Positions 1 to 7,634 of a stretch of 64,000 nt of DNA are shown here, piece by piece. A program made the position numbers and the translations under genes. Source of the DNA: Bradyrhizobium nitroreducens (GTDB taxonomy: Bacteria; Pseudomonadota; Alphaproteobacteria; Rhizobiales; Xanthobacteraceae); contig NZ_LFJC01000003.1 of assembly GCF_002776695.1 (NCBI RefSeq), forward strand, positions 7,738,457-7,802,456, written 5' to 3'. The stretch's first letter is position 1. Each line of letters starts with the position of its first letter. The notes beneath the pieces were generated by a model. That model was not told the DNA's origin and did not search any database. It saw nothing but the letters and a program-made list of their open reading frames with translations.

Positions 1-2
1 CG

Positions 3-422
3 GCTGCGGGTGCCATCATGGCGCCATATCCCATCAAGAATGGCAGCGCCTCCTTGATGACGATCACGGTCTCGGAAGTCTCGACCGACAGCAGCGGCAA
101 AGCGACGGTGCAGTGGAGTGCGTCGACCAACGCGTCGTCGGCGAGGACTGTCGGTCAGCAGATGACGTTGTCGTCCTTTACCGCGCCGGGCGGAACCACC
201 AACGCCAACATCTCCCTCATCCTGAGCGAAGTCTCCTACGACTATACGCCCAACCTCGGCTTCACCATCGCGGGCACCGTCAAGCTGTCGGACAGCTATT
301 ATCTGTTCCCGCGCTGCTCGACCAACGGCCCGGGCGGCTCCTCGAGTTCTCCCTATTACGACATCAAATATCCGGCGGCCACCTGCACCTGCGTGCAGCA
401 TTTGCAGCAGAAGACCTGCTGA
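3..422 (+). CDS. TadE/TadG-like pilus assembly protein, 3' part only
   Basis: Open from the left edge in frame 3, so the start lies outside the window; an internal ATG at 18 is not the real start. The visible 139 residues read as the extracytoplasmic C-terminal region of a TadE/TadG-type minor pilin: Ser/Thr-rich beta segments (TITVSEV, ATVQWSAST), a late aromatic strand (DSYYLFPR) and a Cys-rich end (CTCVQHLQQKTC). Tad proteins of this family carry one N-terminal membrane segment and help build Flp/Tad pili in the envelope; that segment is not visible here. The family call rests on composition and general resemblance, not a diagnostic motif. No partner tad genes lie to the right; the next gene is a regulator about 270 bp away. 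Confidence 0.55.
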   Translation, partial: AAGAIMAPYPIKNGSASLMTITVSEVSTDSSGKATVQWSASTNASSARTVGQQMTLSSFTAPGGTTNANISLILSEVSYDYTPNLGFTIAGTVKLSDSYYLFPRCSTNGPGGSSSSPYYDIKYPAATCTCVQHLQQKTC

Positions 423-659
423 TCTCGCGAAAGCGAGCCTGATCGAACGGGATGCCGCCGAGTTGCCGCGTCCGACGCGCCGAGAGAAGTTCATCTCGCT
501 AGCGCGGCACGCCTGCAATCGTCTCTGTGCGCATTCCGCGCGCGGCTCGCCGCAGCACCTCGCATTGCTTCACGACATCGGAGCGGGCCCGCCAGGGCAA
601 GCTCGCGTCTCCGCGCCGGTACGCCGGCGGGCGGGGATCGCGTTCAGCCACGGGGTTGA

Positions 660-685
660 TTTAGTAAAACGATCGGTCTAATAAA
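660..685. promoter_or_regulatory. Imperfect dyad upstream of acuR, probable AcuR operator
   Basis: The arms read TTTAGTAAAACGATCG and, overlapping at the centre, CGATCGGTCTAATAAA. One arm matches the reverse complement of the other at 13 of 16 positions, centred on CGATCG at 670-675. The dyad ends 5 bp before the ATG of the TetR gene, the position expected for autorepression. The core resembles the TAGACC...GGTCTA type sites bound by NemR/AcuR-like repressors. Binding by the adjacent regulator is inferred. Confidence 0.55.
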
Positions 686-690
686 TTCGC

Positions 691-1362
691 ATGAACAGCG
701 AAGCCTCGGTTTCAGAGCGGCGTCGGCGCGGTCGTCCTCCGAAGGACCAGTCGCAGCCGAACGCGCCGCGCGCCCGCTTGCTGCGCACGGGCCTGGCGAT
801 GTTGACCGAGAAGGGATTCAGCGCCGTCGGCGTCGAGGAGATCCTGGCCGCGGCGGACGTGCCAAAGGGGTCGTTCTATCACTACTTCGGCAGCAAGGAG
901 GCCTTTGGCCTCGAGCTGATCGATACGTATGCCGCCTATTTCGCGCGCAAGCTGGATCGTTGGTTCGACGATGGGACGCGCGCTCCGCTCGACCGCCTTC
1001 GAGATTTCATCGCAGACGCCCGCTCGGGCATGGCGCGCCACTTCTATCGACGCGGCTGTCTGGTCGGCAATCTCGGACAGGAGATGGGCGCCTTGCCGGA
1101 GCCGTTCCGGCAGCGCCTGGCCGCCGTGTTCAGGGATTGGGAAGCGCGGACCTCCCGCTGCCTCCGCGCGGCGCAGCGCGCGGGCGACATACCCAAGAGC
1201 CTCGATTGCGATAGCCTCGCGCATTTCTTCTGGATCGGCTGGGAGGGGGCGGTGCTGCGGGCGAAGCTGGAACGACGCCCCGAGGCGCTCGACGTATTCG
1301 CGCGAGGATTCTTCGCGATGATTGAGGCCAAGGACATGAGGACCCACGACCGTGAGCAATAG
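691..1362 (+). CDS. acuR: TetR-family regulator, AcuR-like
   Basis: 223-residue TetR/AcrR protein. A basic N-terminal tail (RRRRGRPPK) precedes the helix-turn-helix at about residues 27-71, with the recognition segment VPKGSFYHYFGSKEAF. The ligand-binding half contains GCLVGN, with Cys123 in the position region of the redox or acrylate-responsive Cys of NemR/AcuR-type regulators. It overlaps the downstream acuI-like gene by 11 bp, and TetR-acuI pairing is the arrangement known for AcuR of Rhodobacter, which represses acuI until acrylate appears. A dyad at 660-685 just upstream suggests autoregulation. The TetR call is secure; the AcuR name rests on neighbourhood and the Cys. Confidence 0.8.
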   Translation: MNSEASVSERRRRGRPPKDQSQPNAPRARLLRTGLAMLTEKGFSAVGVEEILAAADVPKGSFYHYFGSKEAFGLELIDTYAAYFARKLDRWFDDGTRAPLDRLRDFIADARSGMARHFYRRGCLVGNLGQEMGALPEPFRQRLAAVFRDWEARTSRCLRAAQRAGDIPKSLDCDSLAHFFWIGWEGAVLRAKLERRPEALDVFARGFFAMIEAKDMRTHDREQ

Positions 1363-2347
1363 TTTCAGAGCCATCCTGATCGAGAATGAGAGCGGCAAGC
1401 AGTCCGTAAGGCTGGCAGAGCTTCCGCGGGACAGTTTGCCCGATGGCGATGTGACAGTGCGGGTCGCCTGTTCGACCCTGAACTACAAGGATGCGCTCGC
1501 CATCACCGGGAAGGGGCCGGTGGTCCGCAAGTTTCCGATGGTGCCCGGCATCGACCTTGCGGGGACGGTCGAGGAATCCTCCTCGTCCGAGTTCAAGCGC
1601 GGCGACAAGGTCGTGTTGAACGGCTGGGGCGTGGGCGAGCAGCATTGGGGCGGTCTGGCCGAGATGGCCCGCCTCAAGAGCGATTGGCTGATACCGCTCG
1701 AGCCTGCGTTTTCCTTTGCGCAAGCCATGAGCATTGGTACCGCCGGCTACACCGCGGCGCTGTGCGTGATGGCGCTGGAGCGTCACGGCATCAAGCCCGG
1801 TCGTGGTGAGGTGCTGGTCACCGGCGCAGCCGGTGGCGTCGGCAGCGTTGCGACAACGTTGCTCGCAAAGCTCGGCTACGACGTCGTCGCCGTGACCGGT
1901 CGCATGGAGGAGAGCGACTATCTGACGAGCCTCGGCGCCAAGCGGATCCTGCCGCGATCGCTCTTCAGCGAGCCGGGCAAGCCGCTTGCCAGGGAGCAGT
2001 GGGCCGCCGCGGTCGACGTGGCCGGCGGGCAGGTGCTCGTCAATGTCTGCGCGTCCATGAAATATCGCGGCGTCGTTGCCGCCTGCGGGCTGGCCGCCGG
2101 CATGAGCTTTCCGGCCACCGTTGCGCCCTTCATCCTGCGGGGCGTCACGCTGGTCGGGATCGACAGTGTGATGTGTCCGCGCGAAGAACGCCGCGAGGCG
2201 TGGCGGCGGCTCGCCCGCGATCTCGATCTGCATTTGCTTGATGCGATGACCGAGAGAGTCTCGCTCGAAAACTGCATTCCCGTCGCGGACCGTCTCCTTG
2301 CCGGCGCGGTGCGGGGACGCGTGATCGTACCGATCTCCATCGACTAA
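1352..2347 (+). CDS. acuI: Acrylyl-CoA reductase (AcuI/YhdH-type MDR oxidoreductase)
   Basis: 331-residue medium-chain dehydrogenase/reductase of the YhdH/AcuI branch, which uses NADPH to reduce acrylyl-CoA to propionyl-CoA and so detoxifies acrylate. Visible features: the conserved STLNYKDALA block at residues 41-50, a GroES-like N-terminal half without zinc-ligand cysteines, and the nucleotide-binding loop VTGAAGGVGSVA at 156-167. The GTG start at 1352 lies inside the end of the regulator gene, implying translational coupling. Length fits the family (about 325-330). The following AhpD-like, acyl-CoA dehydrogenase and CoA-transferase genes are close enough to be cotranscribed. Substrate is inferred from family and context; a general quinone-oxidoreductase activity is the alternative. 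Confidence 0.85.
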   Translation: MSNSFRAILIENESGKQSVRLAELPRDSLPDGDVTVRVACSTLNYKDALAITGKGPVVRKFPMVPGIDLAGTVEESSSSEFKRGDKVVLNGWGVGEQHWGGLAEMARLKSDWLIPLEPAFSFAQAMSIGTAGYTAALCVMALERHGIKPGRGEVLVTGAAGGVGSVATTLLAKLGYDVVAVTGRMEESDYLTSLGAKRILPRSLFSEPGKPLAREQWAAAVDVAGGQVLVNVCASMKYRGVVAACGLAAGMSFPATVAPFILRGVTLVGIDSVMCPREERREAWRRLARDLDLHLLDAMTERVSLENCIPVADRLLAGAVRGRVIVPISID

Positions 2348-2366
2348 TCTGAAGGATCTCCAGGCC

Positions 2367-2942
2367 ATGACCCAGGCACTCGCCATCAGCCGCTTCCCCG
2401 TCCCTGATCTCGCCGACATGCCGGAAGACATCCGCTCCCGCATCCTGGCCGTGCAGGAGAAGTCGGGTTTCATTCCGAACGTGTTTCTCGTGCTCGCGCA
2501 CCGCCCGGACGAGTTTCGCGCGTTCTTCGCCTACCACGATGCGCTCATGGACAAGCCCGGCAACCTCACCAAGGCCGAGCGGGAGATGATCGTGGTTGCC
2601 ACCAGCAACCTCAACCAGTGCCAATATTGCGTCATCGCGCATGGCGCGATCCTGCGCATCCGCGCCAAGGATCCGCTGATCGCCGACCAGGTCGCGGTCA
2701 ACTACCGCAAGGCCGACATCACCGACCGGCAGAAGGCGATGCTCGATTTCGCCGTGCGCGTCTCGACCGAGGCCTACAAGGTTTCCGAATCCGATTTCGC
2801 CACGCTGAAATCGCACGGCTTCACGGAGGAGGACGTCTGGGACATTGCCGCGATCACGGCCTTCTTCGGCCTCTCCAACCGGCTTGCCAACGTCACCAGC
2901 ATGCGTCCGAACGCGGAATTCTACAGCATGGGACGCGGCTGA
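2367..2942 (+). CDS. AhpD-like peroxidase-related / carboxymuconolactone decarboxylase family protein
   Basis: 191-residue all-helical protein of the CMD/AhpD fold. The signature CQYCVIAHG at residues 85-93 gives the CxxC pair (Cys85, Cys88) and the following His92 typical of AhpD-like alkylhydroperoxidases, which act with thiol reductants in the cytoplasm. Length and the KAEREMIVVATSNLN lead-in fit the 'peroxidase-related enzyme' subgroup. It starts 19 bp after acuI and is followed 48 bp later by an acyl-CoA dehydrogenase, so it probably belongs to the same transcript, perhaps protecting flavoenzyme chemistry from peroxide. Actual substrate unknown. Confidence 0.85.
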   Translation: MTQALAISRFPVPDLADMPEDIRSRILAVQEKSGFIPNVFLVLAHRPDEFRAFFAYHDALMDKPGNLTKAEREMIVVATSNLNQCQYCVIAHGAILRIRAKDPLIADQVAVNYRKADITDRQKAMLDFAVRVSTEAYKVSESDFATLKSHGFTEEDVWDIAAITAFFGLSNRLANVTSMRPNAEFYSMGRG

Positions 2943-2990
2943 CGGATCGCTTCGGCGAGCACGCGCGTCCGCGCGGAATGGAGAACGGTC

Positions 2991-4214
2991 ATGGAGCTCT
3001 CGTCCCAGCAGCTGGCCTTGAAGGAGAGGGCTGCGGCGCTCTCCAACGGGACGATCCGCGGCCGTGCGGCCGACATCGACACGTCGCGCGAATATCCGTG
3101 GGACGTCGTCGAGGTGCTGAAGGCCGAGCGCTTCATGGGCATGACCATTCCGCCTGAATATGGCGGCCAGGGCCGGAGCTTCCTCGACACGGTGCTGGTC
3201 ATCGAGGAGATCGCCCGGTCCTGCACCGTCTCTGCGCGCATCGTGGTCGAGGCCAATATGGGCGCGATCTCGACCGTCATGGCGTACGGGACCGATGCGC
3301 AGAAGAAGCGCGCGGCCGATCTCGTCCTGGGAGGCGACAAGCCCGCCATCTGCATCACCGAGCCTGACGCCGGCAGCGATGCCAGCGGCATGACGACCCG
3401 GGCCGACAGGCGCGGCAACCGCTACGTGCTCAACGGCAGGAAGCACTGGATCACCGGCGCCGGGGTCTCGCGCCTGCACCTGATCTTTGCGCGCGTGTTC
3501 GACGAGAGCGGCGAGGAGCTCGGCGTCGGCGGCTTTCTCGCCGTCCGCGGCGAGGCCGAGGGGCTGCGCGTCGGCAAGCGTGAAACGACGATGGGCCTGT
3601 GCGGCATGCCCGAGGGCGAGCTCGTGTTCGAGGACCTCGAGATCACCCCGGACATGGTGCTGCTGCCGCCATCCGGCTTCAAGCGCGGCTTTGCCGATCT
3701 CATCAATGCCTATAACAGTCAGCGCGTCGGCGCCGGCACGGTCGCCATGGGGATCGCCGCCGGCGCGCTGGAGCACGCCGTCGCATGGGCCAAGACACGC
3801 GAGCAGTTCGGCCGGCCGATCGGCGAATTCCAGGGGCTGCACTGGATGCTCGCCGACATGCAGACGCAACTCACCGCATCGCGCCTGATGCTGCACGCAG
3901 CTGCTGCCTCGCGCGGGCCGGGCGGCAGTGCATTCCCCGATCCCACGCTTGCCGCCCAGGCTAAGATCTTCGCCTCGGAAGCTGCCATCAAGATCGTCAA
4001 CGACGCCCTGCAGGTGTTCGGCGCCCGCGGCTATTCGCGCGAATTTCCGCTCGAACGCATGGCACGCGATGTCCGCATGTTCACGATCGGCGGCGGCACG
4101 GCTCAGGTGCTGCGGACGCTGGTCGCAAGCAAGGTGCTGGGCTGGAAGCTGCCGCAGACGCGGGACGGCTACGTCTCGTCAAGGGGCGGCACGGAAAAGG
4201 ATCGGGACGCGTGA
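2991..4214 (+). CDS. Acyl-CoA dehydrogenase family protein with altered catalytic motif
   Basis: 407-residue flavoprotein of the acyl-CoA dehydrogenase family, normally oxidising acyl-CoA to trans-2-enoyl-CoA and passing electrons to ETF. The FAD/substrate block ITEPDAGSDAS is at residues 122-132, and the C-terminal helical domain carries REQFGRPIGEFQGLHWMLADM and VFGARGYSREFPLERMARD. At the usual YEGT catalytic-glutamate position the protein reads TIGGGTAQ (365-372), so the canonical base is absent there; some relatives place the Glu elsewhere. An ATG start at 2991 follows GGAGAACGGTC. It sits between the AhpD-like gene and the CoA-transferase pair, 34 bp before the latter. Substrate not deducible. 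Confidence 0.88.
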   Translation: MELSSQQLALKERAAALSNGTIRGRAADIDTSREYPWDVVEVLKAERFMGMTIPPEYGGQGRSFLDTVLVIEEIARSCTVSARIVVEANMGAISTVMAYGTDAQKKRAADLVLGGDKPAICITEPDAGSDASGMTTRADRRGNRYVLNGRKHWITGAGVSRLHLIFARVFDESGEELGVGGFLAVRGEAEGLRVGKRETTMGLCGMPEGELVFEDLEITPDMVLLPPSGFKRGFADLINAYNSQRVGAGTVAMGIAAGALEHAVAWAKTREQFGRPIGEFQGLHWMLADMQTQLTASRLMLHAAAASRGPGGSAFPDPTLAAQAKIFASEAAIKIVNDALQVFGARGYSREFPLERMARDVRMFTIGGGTAQVLRTLVASKVLGWKLPQTRDGYVSSRGGTEKDRDA

Positions 4215-4248
4215 CACGTCCTGATTGAAGATCGAGGGAGGTGGAGAG

Positions 4249-5055
4249 ATGACAGACTTCGTAACGCCGCGAGAGATGGCGGAGATGATCCCCTCGGGCT
4301 GCAAGCTCGGTTTGGCGCCGGACGATTACGCTGCGGCCCCGGGACTGGTCCGGATGCTGATCGATCGCGGCATTCGCGATCTTCACGTGGTCTGTGCACC
4401 GATCGGCGGCATGCAGGTCGATATGCTCATCGGCGCCGGCGCCGTGGCGACGCTGGAGACCAGCGCCGTCAGCCTCGGCGAAGCCGGCGGCGCGCCGTGT
4501 TTCAGCCGCGCCGTTCGCGACGGGTCCATTCGTCTCCGCGATGCGACGTGCCCCGCTGTGTTCGCGGGGCTCACGGCTTCGGAGAAGGGCGTTCCGTTCA
4601 TGCCGATCCGCGGCATCATCGGCAGCGACGTCCTCAAGAAGCGCGACGACTGGAAGGTGACCTCCAACCCGTTCGACGATAGCGAGAAGATCGTCGTGGT
4701 CTCGGCGATCCAGCCCGACATCGCCTTGTTTCATGCGCCCGAAGCGGACCGGTCCGGCAATGTCCGGCTCGGGCGCCGGCGCGAAACGATGCTGCTGGCC
4801 CATGCGTCCAAGACGGCTTTCGTGACCGTGGAGCGCATCTCCGAGACGTCGCTGCTCGAGGACGAGAAGCTGGCCGCCGGTGTGCTGCCCGCGATCTATG
4901 TGGGTGCGGTGGCTCGGCTCGAGAAGGGCGGGTGGCCCACGGGGCTCTACGCCGAGTATCCCAGAGATGGGCAGGAGGTCGAGAAATATGCGCGCGCGGC
5001 GCGTTCGCCGGAAGGCTTCCAGGCCTATCTCCGGGATTCCAGGAGCGCGGCATGA
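4249..5055 (+). CDS. CoA-transferase family subunit A (IpdA-like)
   Basis: 268-residue alpha subunit of a class I CoA-transferase-fold enzyme. I choose ATG 4249 because GGGAGGTGGAGAG directly precedes it; the frame opens slightly upstream at a TTG with no such site. Visible features are the N-terminal GCKLGLAPDD region, APIGGMQVDMLIGAGAV at about 50-66, and PDIALFHAPEADRSGNVRLG near 156-175, the usual 'upstream product' segment of the fold. Its stop overlaps the start of the B subunit by 4 bp (ATGA), so the two are translationally coupled. Overall resemblance is to IpdA/glutaconate-CoA-transferase-like proteins rather than SCOT. Substrate unknown. Confidence 0.82.
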   Translation: MTDFVTPREMAEMIPSGCKLGLAPDDYAAAPGLVRMLIDRGIRDLHVVCAPIGGMQVDMLIGAGAVATLETSAVSLGEAGGAPCFSRAVRDGSIRLRDATCPAVFAGLTASEKGVPFMPIRGIIGSDVLKKRDDWKVTSNPFDDSEKIVVVSAIQPDIALFHAPEADRSGNVRLGRRRETMLLAHASKTAFVTVERISETSLLEDEKLAAGVLPAIYVGAVARLEKGGWPTGLYAEYPRDGQEVEKYARAARSPEGFQAYLRDSRSAA

Positions 5056-5798
5056 GCGAGGCGTGTACCAGCCGCGAGCTGATGATCTACACGATTTCGC
5101 GGTTGCTCAGGGGCGTGCGGCATGTTGCGGTCGGCCAGTCGTCGCCGATGCCGGCCGCCGGCGCGATGCTGTTGCGGGCGCTCAACGAGCGTGACGGACA
5201 GGAGCGCGTGCAGGTCTCGATCCTCGGCTCGGTCAAGCACAATTCCTTCACCGGCGGTGCCGAGGAGTTGTTCGATTGCGCCGCGCAGGGGCGCCTCGAC
5301 GCCTTCTTTCTCGGCGGCGGCCAGATCGACGGCCAGGGCAATGTCAATCTCGTCGGCACCGGCGACTATCCGAACAATCAGGTCCGATGGCCCGGCTCGT
5401 TCGGTTCGGCCTATCTGTACTTCCTCGTTCCCAGGGTCATTTTGTTCCGCGAGGAGCACAGCCTGCGATCCCTGGTCGAACGCGTGGACTTCGTGTCTGC
5501 GCCAGGCGTCAGCGACGAGACGGTCTATCGGCGCGGCGGCCCGCACGCCCTCTTGACCAATGCGGCGTTGTTCTCGTTCGACCGGGAGGCCGGACGCTTT
5601 CGCCTGGAGAGCACGCATCCGGGGTATGACTGGCGCGACATCCGAGGCACGACCGGCTTCTCCTACGACAACGAGCAATGCGAGATCACGACCCCGTTGC
5701 CGGACGAGGCGACATTGTCCTTGATGCGGGACCGCATTCGCGAGGAGCTGCGCGAATGCTATCCGCAGTTCGCAGGCGGCCTGCCGGGGCCGGGGTGA
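5052..5798 (+). CDS. CoA-transferase family subunit B (IpdB-like)
   Basis: 248-residue partner of the preceding gene; start ATG 5052 forms an ATGA overlap with it. The stretch FFLGGGQIDGQGNVNLVGTG and the later FGSAYLYFLVPRVILFREEH match the layout of IpdB, the steroid-ring-opening subunit of IpdAB. The (S)ENG catalytic glutamate motif of ordinary class I CoA-transferases is not visible; IpdAB-type enzymes also lack it and work as CoA-ester C-C hydrolases. This makes hydrolytic ring opening a possibility alongside CoA transfer. Last gene of the acuR operon; a GC-rich inverted repeat brackets its stop codon. Confidence 0.8.
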   Translation: MSEACTSRELMIYTISRLLRGVRHVAVGQSSPMPAAGAMLLRALNERDGQERVQVSILGSVKHNSFTGGAEELFDCAAQGRLDAFFLGGGQIDGQGNVNLVGTGDYPNNQVRWPGSFGSAYLYFLVPRVILFREEHSLRSLVERVDFVSAPGVSDETVYRRGGPHALLTNAALFSFDREAGRFRLESTHPGYDWRDIRGTTGFSYDNEQCEITTPLPDEATLSLMRDRIREELRECYPQFAGGLPGPG

Positions 5799-5828
5799 GG
5801 CCGGGTTTTTACTCCGGTTAGCCCCGGC
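5783..5828. terminator. Inverted repeat bracketing the end of the acuR operon
   Basis: GCCGGGGC at 5783-5790 and its exact complement GCCCCGGC at 5821-5828 can pair around a 30-nt interior that includes the TGA stop at 5796-5798 and a T5 run at 5806-5810. A terminator role is plausible but the loop is long and the T-run lies inside it. Confidence 0.35.
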
Positions 5829-5928
5829 GGCCCCTCGGCTCGGAGTTAGGGCGATCGCATTTGAACTTCAGCAAAGGTCGTCATGCCCGGGCAGGTTTTG
5901 ACCGAGACAGACACTTAATAACGGTGGA

Positions 5929-5953
5929 GATTTAAAGCCTGCCCCCGCAACCA
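5929..5953 (+). pseudogene. Decayed 3' end of an initiator tRNA (tRNA-fMet-like)
   Basis: The segment ends CCTGCCCCCGCAACCA (5938-5953), the T-stem, acceptor strand and encoded CCA expected of an alphaproteobacterial initiator tRNA. Its T-loop half GATTTAAAG differs at three positions from the expected GGTTCAAAT. Upstream, CTTAATAAC resembles a damaged CTCATAAC anticodon region, but no 5' acceptor or D-arm is present. A strong hairpin terminator follows at 5997. I read it as a tRNA remnant, the kind of sequence left by integration at a tRNA 3' end. Confidence 0.6.
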
Positions 5954-5996
5954 CTTCCATCATAAATCGCTCGTCGTGGCGATTTAGGAACATCCA

Positions 5997-6019
5997 GGCC
6001 GCCCTTCGGGGCGGCCTTT
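5997..6019 (+). terminator. Rho-independent terminator with TTCG loop
   Basis: Perfect 8-bp stem GGCCGCCC / GGGCGGCC closing a TTCG tetraloop, then TTT. It lies 44 bp after the tRNA-fMet-like remnant and probably was that tRNA's terminator. A weaker stem, AAATCGC with GCGATTT, sits just before it. Confidence 0.8.
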
Positions 6020-6040
6020 GCCATTTAGGCTCACGCTTCC

Positions 6041-6098
6041 GGAGCGGAGCGGCGACCACGTCCCCGCGACCTTACGAGTTCGAATCTCTCGCGCTCCG
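6041..6098 (+). pseudogene. tRNA-Ser-like relic lacking most of the body
   Basis: GGAGCGG at 6041-6047 can pair over 6 of 7 positions with GCGCTCC at 6091-6097, and GAG-TTCGAAT-CTC at 6076-6088 is a T-arm-like hairpin. The 3' part resembles serine tRNA ends, but the molecule is only 58 nt, the T-stem is 3 bp, the CCA is replaced by GTA and no anticodon arm is evident. Probably a deletion derivative or recombination scar. Confidence 0.4.
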
Positions 6099-6136
6099 GT
6101 ACACGCCGGCACGCTCACGATCAGGAGTTGGGACCT

Positions 6137-6280
6137 ATGACGAAGGCGGTTGAGGCTATCACGTCGGTGCAGCGTCGCCGGCGCTGGACGCTAGAAGAGA
6201 AAGAGCGGATCGTGGCTACGGCGCTGAGTGCGGTCGCTTCCGAAGTTGCCCGTGAGAGCACCACCGCTGAACCTGCGTGA
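6137..6280 (+). pseudogene. IS66-family accessory transposase (TnpA/Orf1) relic
   Basis: 47-codon reading frame whose residues 11-40 match the N-terminal helix-turn-helix of IS66-type Orf1 proteins: RRRRWTLEEKERIVATAL, then SAVASEVARE. In intact copies this continues into RRHGVNANLVFTWRR-type sequence; here it runs into STTAEPA and a stop, so the gene is truncated and inactive. It sits between the tRNA relics and the proline iminopeptidase gene and marks the left side of the mobile island. Confidence 0.7.
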
Positions 6281-6333
6281 GCGAACGCGCGCGAACCAAG
6301 CGGTGGTCGGGAGGACGGTGGAGGGTGGACTGA

Positions 6334-7293
6334 ATGCAGGACGATAGATTCCCAGCAATTGAACCGTACGACAGCGGCATGCTCGACGTGGGTGACGGCC
6401 ATCAGGTGTATTGGGAGTGCTGTGGGAACGCCGCTGGCAGACCCGCGCTCTATCTGCACGGCGGCCCCGGTTCAGGCTTCTCGCCAGGCCAGCGACGCTT
6501 CTTCGATCCGGATGCCTATCGGGTCGTACTCTTCGACCAGCGTGGGTCCGGACGCAGCAGGCCGCTCGCCAGCGCGCCGGATGCCGACCTGAGTGCCAAC
6601 ACCACCGCCCATCTCATCGCGGACATCGAAGCGTTGCGCCAGTTCCACGGGGTCGAGCGTTGGACCATCTTGGGCATGTCCTGGGGGACCACCCTTGGCT
6701 TGGCCTATGCCCAGGCGCACCCCGGGCGGATCGACGCATTGGTGTTGTCACTCGTGACCACCACATCCCGTCGCGAAGTCAAATGGATCACCCGCGATGT
6801 TGGCCGCATCTTCCCTCGCGAGTGGAACCGGTTCGCCTCAGCTGTACCCGACAAATTGCAGCACTTGCCGCTGGCCGATGCGTACGCCACTCTATTGTTT
6901 GACCCCAATCCAACCGTCCGTGATCTCGCAGCACGCGAGTGGTGCGCCTGGGAAGACGCGCACGTCTCCCTCACTCCCGGCCACCTCCCGAACCCGCGCC
7001 ACGAAGATCCGGAATTTCGCCTCCGGTTCGCGCGCCTAGTGACGCACTACTGGCGGCACGCCGCCTTTCTCGGGGAAGACCAACTGCTCCGGGATGCCGC
7101 GACACTGAACAGCATTCCCGGCGTCCTGATCCACGGCCGCTATGACGTCAGCAGCCCGCTGGATACCGCGTGGCAACTGTCGCAGCGGTGGAGCACCAGT
7201 GAGCTTCACGTCCTCGACGATGCCGGACACGGCGGTAGCGGCACGTTCATCACCGCCGTTGTTGGCGCCCTTAACCGGTTCGTAGCGGCATAA
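6334..7293 (+). CDS. pip: Proline iminopeptidase (alpha/beta hydrolase)
   Basis: 319-residue S33-family peptidase that removes N-terminal proline from peptides in the cytoplasm. The oxyanion block HGGPGSG is at 42-48, followed by LFDQRGSGRS at 67-76. The nucleophile elbow GMSWGTTLG puts the catalytic Ser at 116, and the acid and base lie in GRYDVSSPLD and DDAGHGG near the C terminus. Length fits the family (about 310-320). It is cargo between two insertion-sequence relics, IS66 on the left and IS1595 on the right, so it was probably brought in with the island. The ATG at 6334 is the first Met consistent with the family N terminus. Confidence 0.92.
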   Translation: MQDDRFPAIEPYDSGMLDVGDGHQVYWECCGNAAGRPALYLHGGPGSGFSPGQRRFFDPDAYRVVLFDQRGSGRSRPLASAPDADLSANTTAHLIADIEALRQFHGVERWTILGMSWGTTLGLAYAQAHPGRIDALVLSLVTTTSRREVKWITRDVGRIFPREWNRFASAVPDKLQHLPLADAYATLLFDPNPTVRDLAAREWCAWEDAHVSLTPGHLPNPRHEDPEFRLRFARLVTHYWRHAAFLGEDQLLRDAATLNSIPGVLIHGRYDVSSPLDTAWQLSQRWSTSELHVLDDAGHGGSGTFITAVVGALNRFVAA

Positions 7294-7333
7294 TTGGCCG
7301 CAGCCTTCACCGGCTTCCAATTACCCACAAGTG

Positions 7334-7417
7334 CTTGAATCGATTGAGAGGTCTCTATCAAAAATTCTTGAATCGGATGAATCGCTTGCGATTCATTGCT
7401 GTGTACCTGAATCGCGG
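7334..7417. repeat. Cluster of TGAATCG boxes, including a near-perfect palindrome
   Basis: CTTGAATCG occurs at 7334-7342 and 7367-7375, TGAATCGC-TT-GCGATTCA forms a palindrome at 7378-7395, and TGAATCGCGG follows at 7408-7417. The cluster is more AT-rich than its surroundings and sits where the IS1595 relic breaks off. It probably represents the terminal repeats of one or more insertion elements. Confidence 0.5.
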
Positions 7418-7436
7418 TAGCGAGGTGCTTCAACGA

Positions 7437-7622
7437 CGCCTGGCGCCCACAAGCGCCGCATTCCCACACCAGCCTGCCCGTCATGGGCCACGCCTTTGTG
7501 GATCCGCATTTCAGACAGACTAAGCCCTCCGGCCAGCGGCACTCCACCATGAAGCGGATGCAGGCATCCTCGTCGCCGTAGGTTTGCTGGAACTCGATCA
7601 GGGATTGCGGGAAGCGGTCCAT
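7437..7622 (-). pseudogene. IS1595-family transposase N-terminal relic
   Basis: The first 62 codons from ATG 7622 encode the zinc-ribbon start of an IS1595-type transposase: MDRFPQSLIEFQQ, then DEDAC, RWPEGLVCLKCG and WECGACGRQ, with zinc ligands Cys36/39 and Cys55/58. In intact copies the DDE catalytic domain follows; here homology stops after GRQAS and the frame continues into unrelated sequence to 7206, antisense to the end of pip. It is a truncated, non-functional copy. Confidence 0.75.
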
Positions 7623-7634
7623 GGCGCGTTCTGG

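Noticed and set aside
463..681. 72-codon frame between the pilus-protein end and acuR
   Set aside because: Arg/Ala-rich, no ribosome site, no family; the stretch 423-659 shows nothing I can support.
2145..3896. 583-codon open frame on the minus strand
   Set aside because: Antisense to acuI, the AhpD-like gene and the acyl-CoA dehydrogenase.
5868..6059. 63-codon minus-strand frame containing VAGAGF
   Set aside because: It is the reverse translation of the decayed initiator-tRNA 3' end, a classical annotation artefact.
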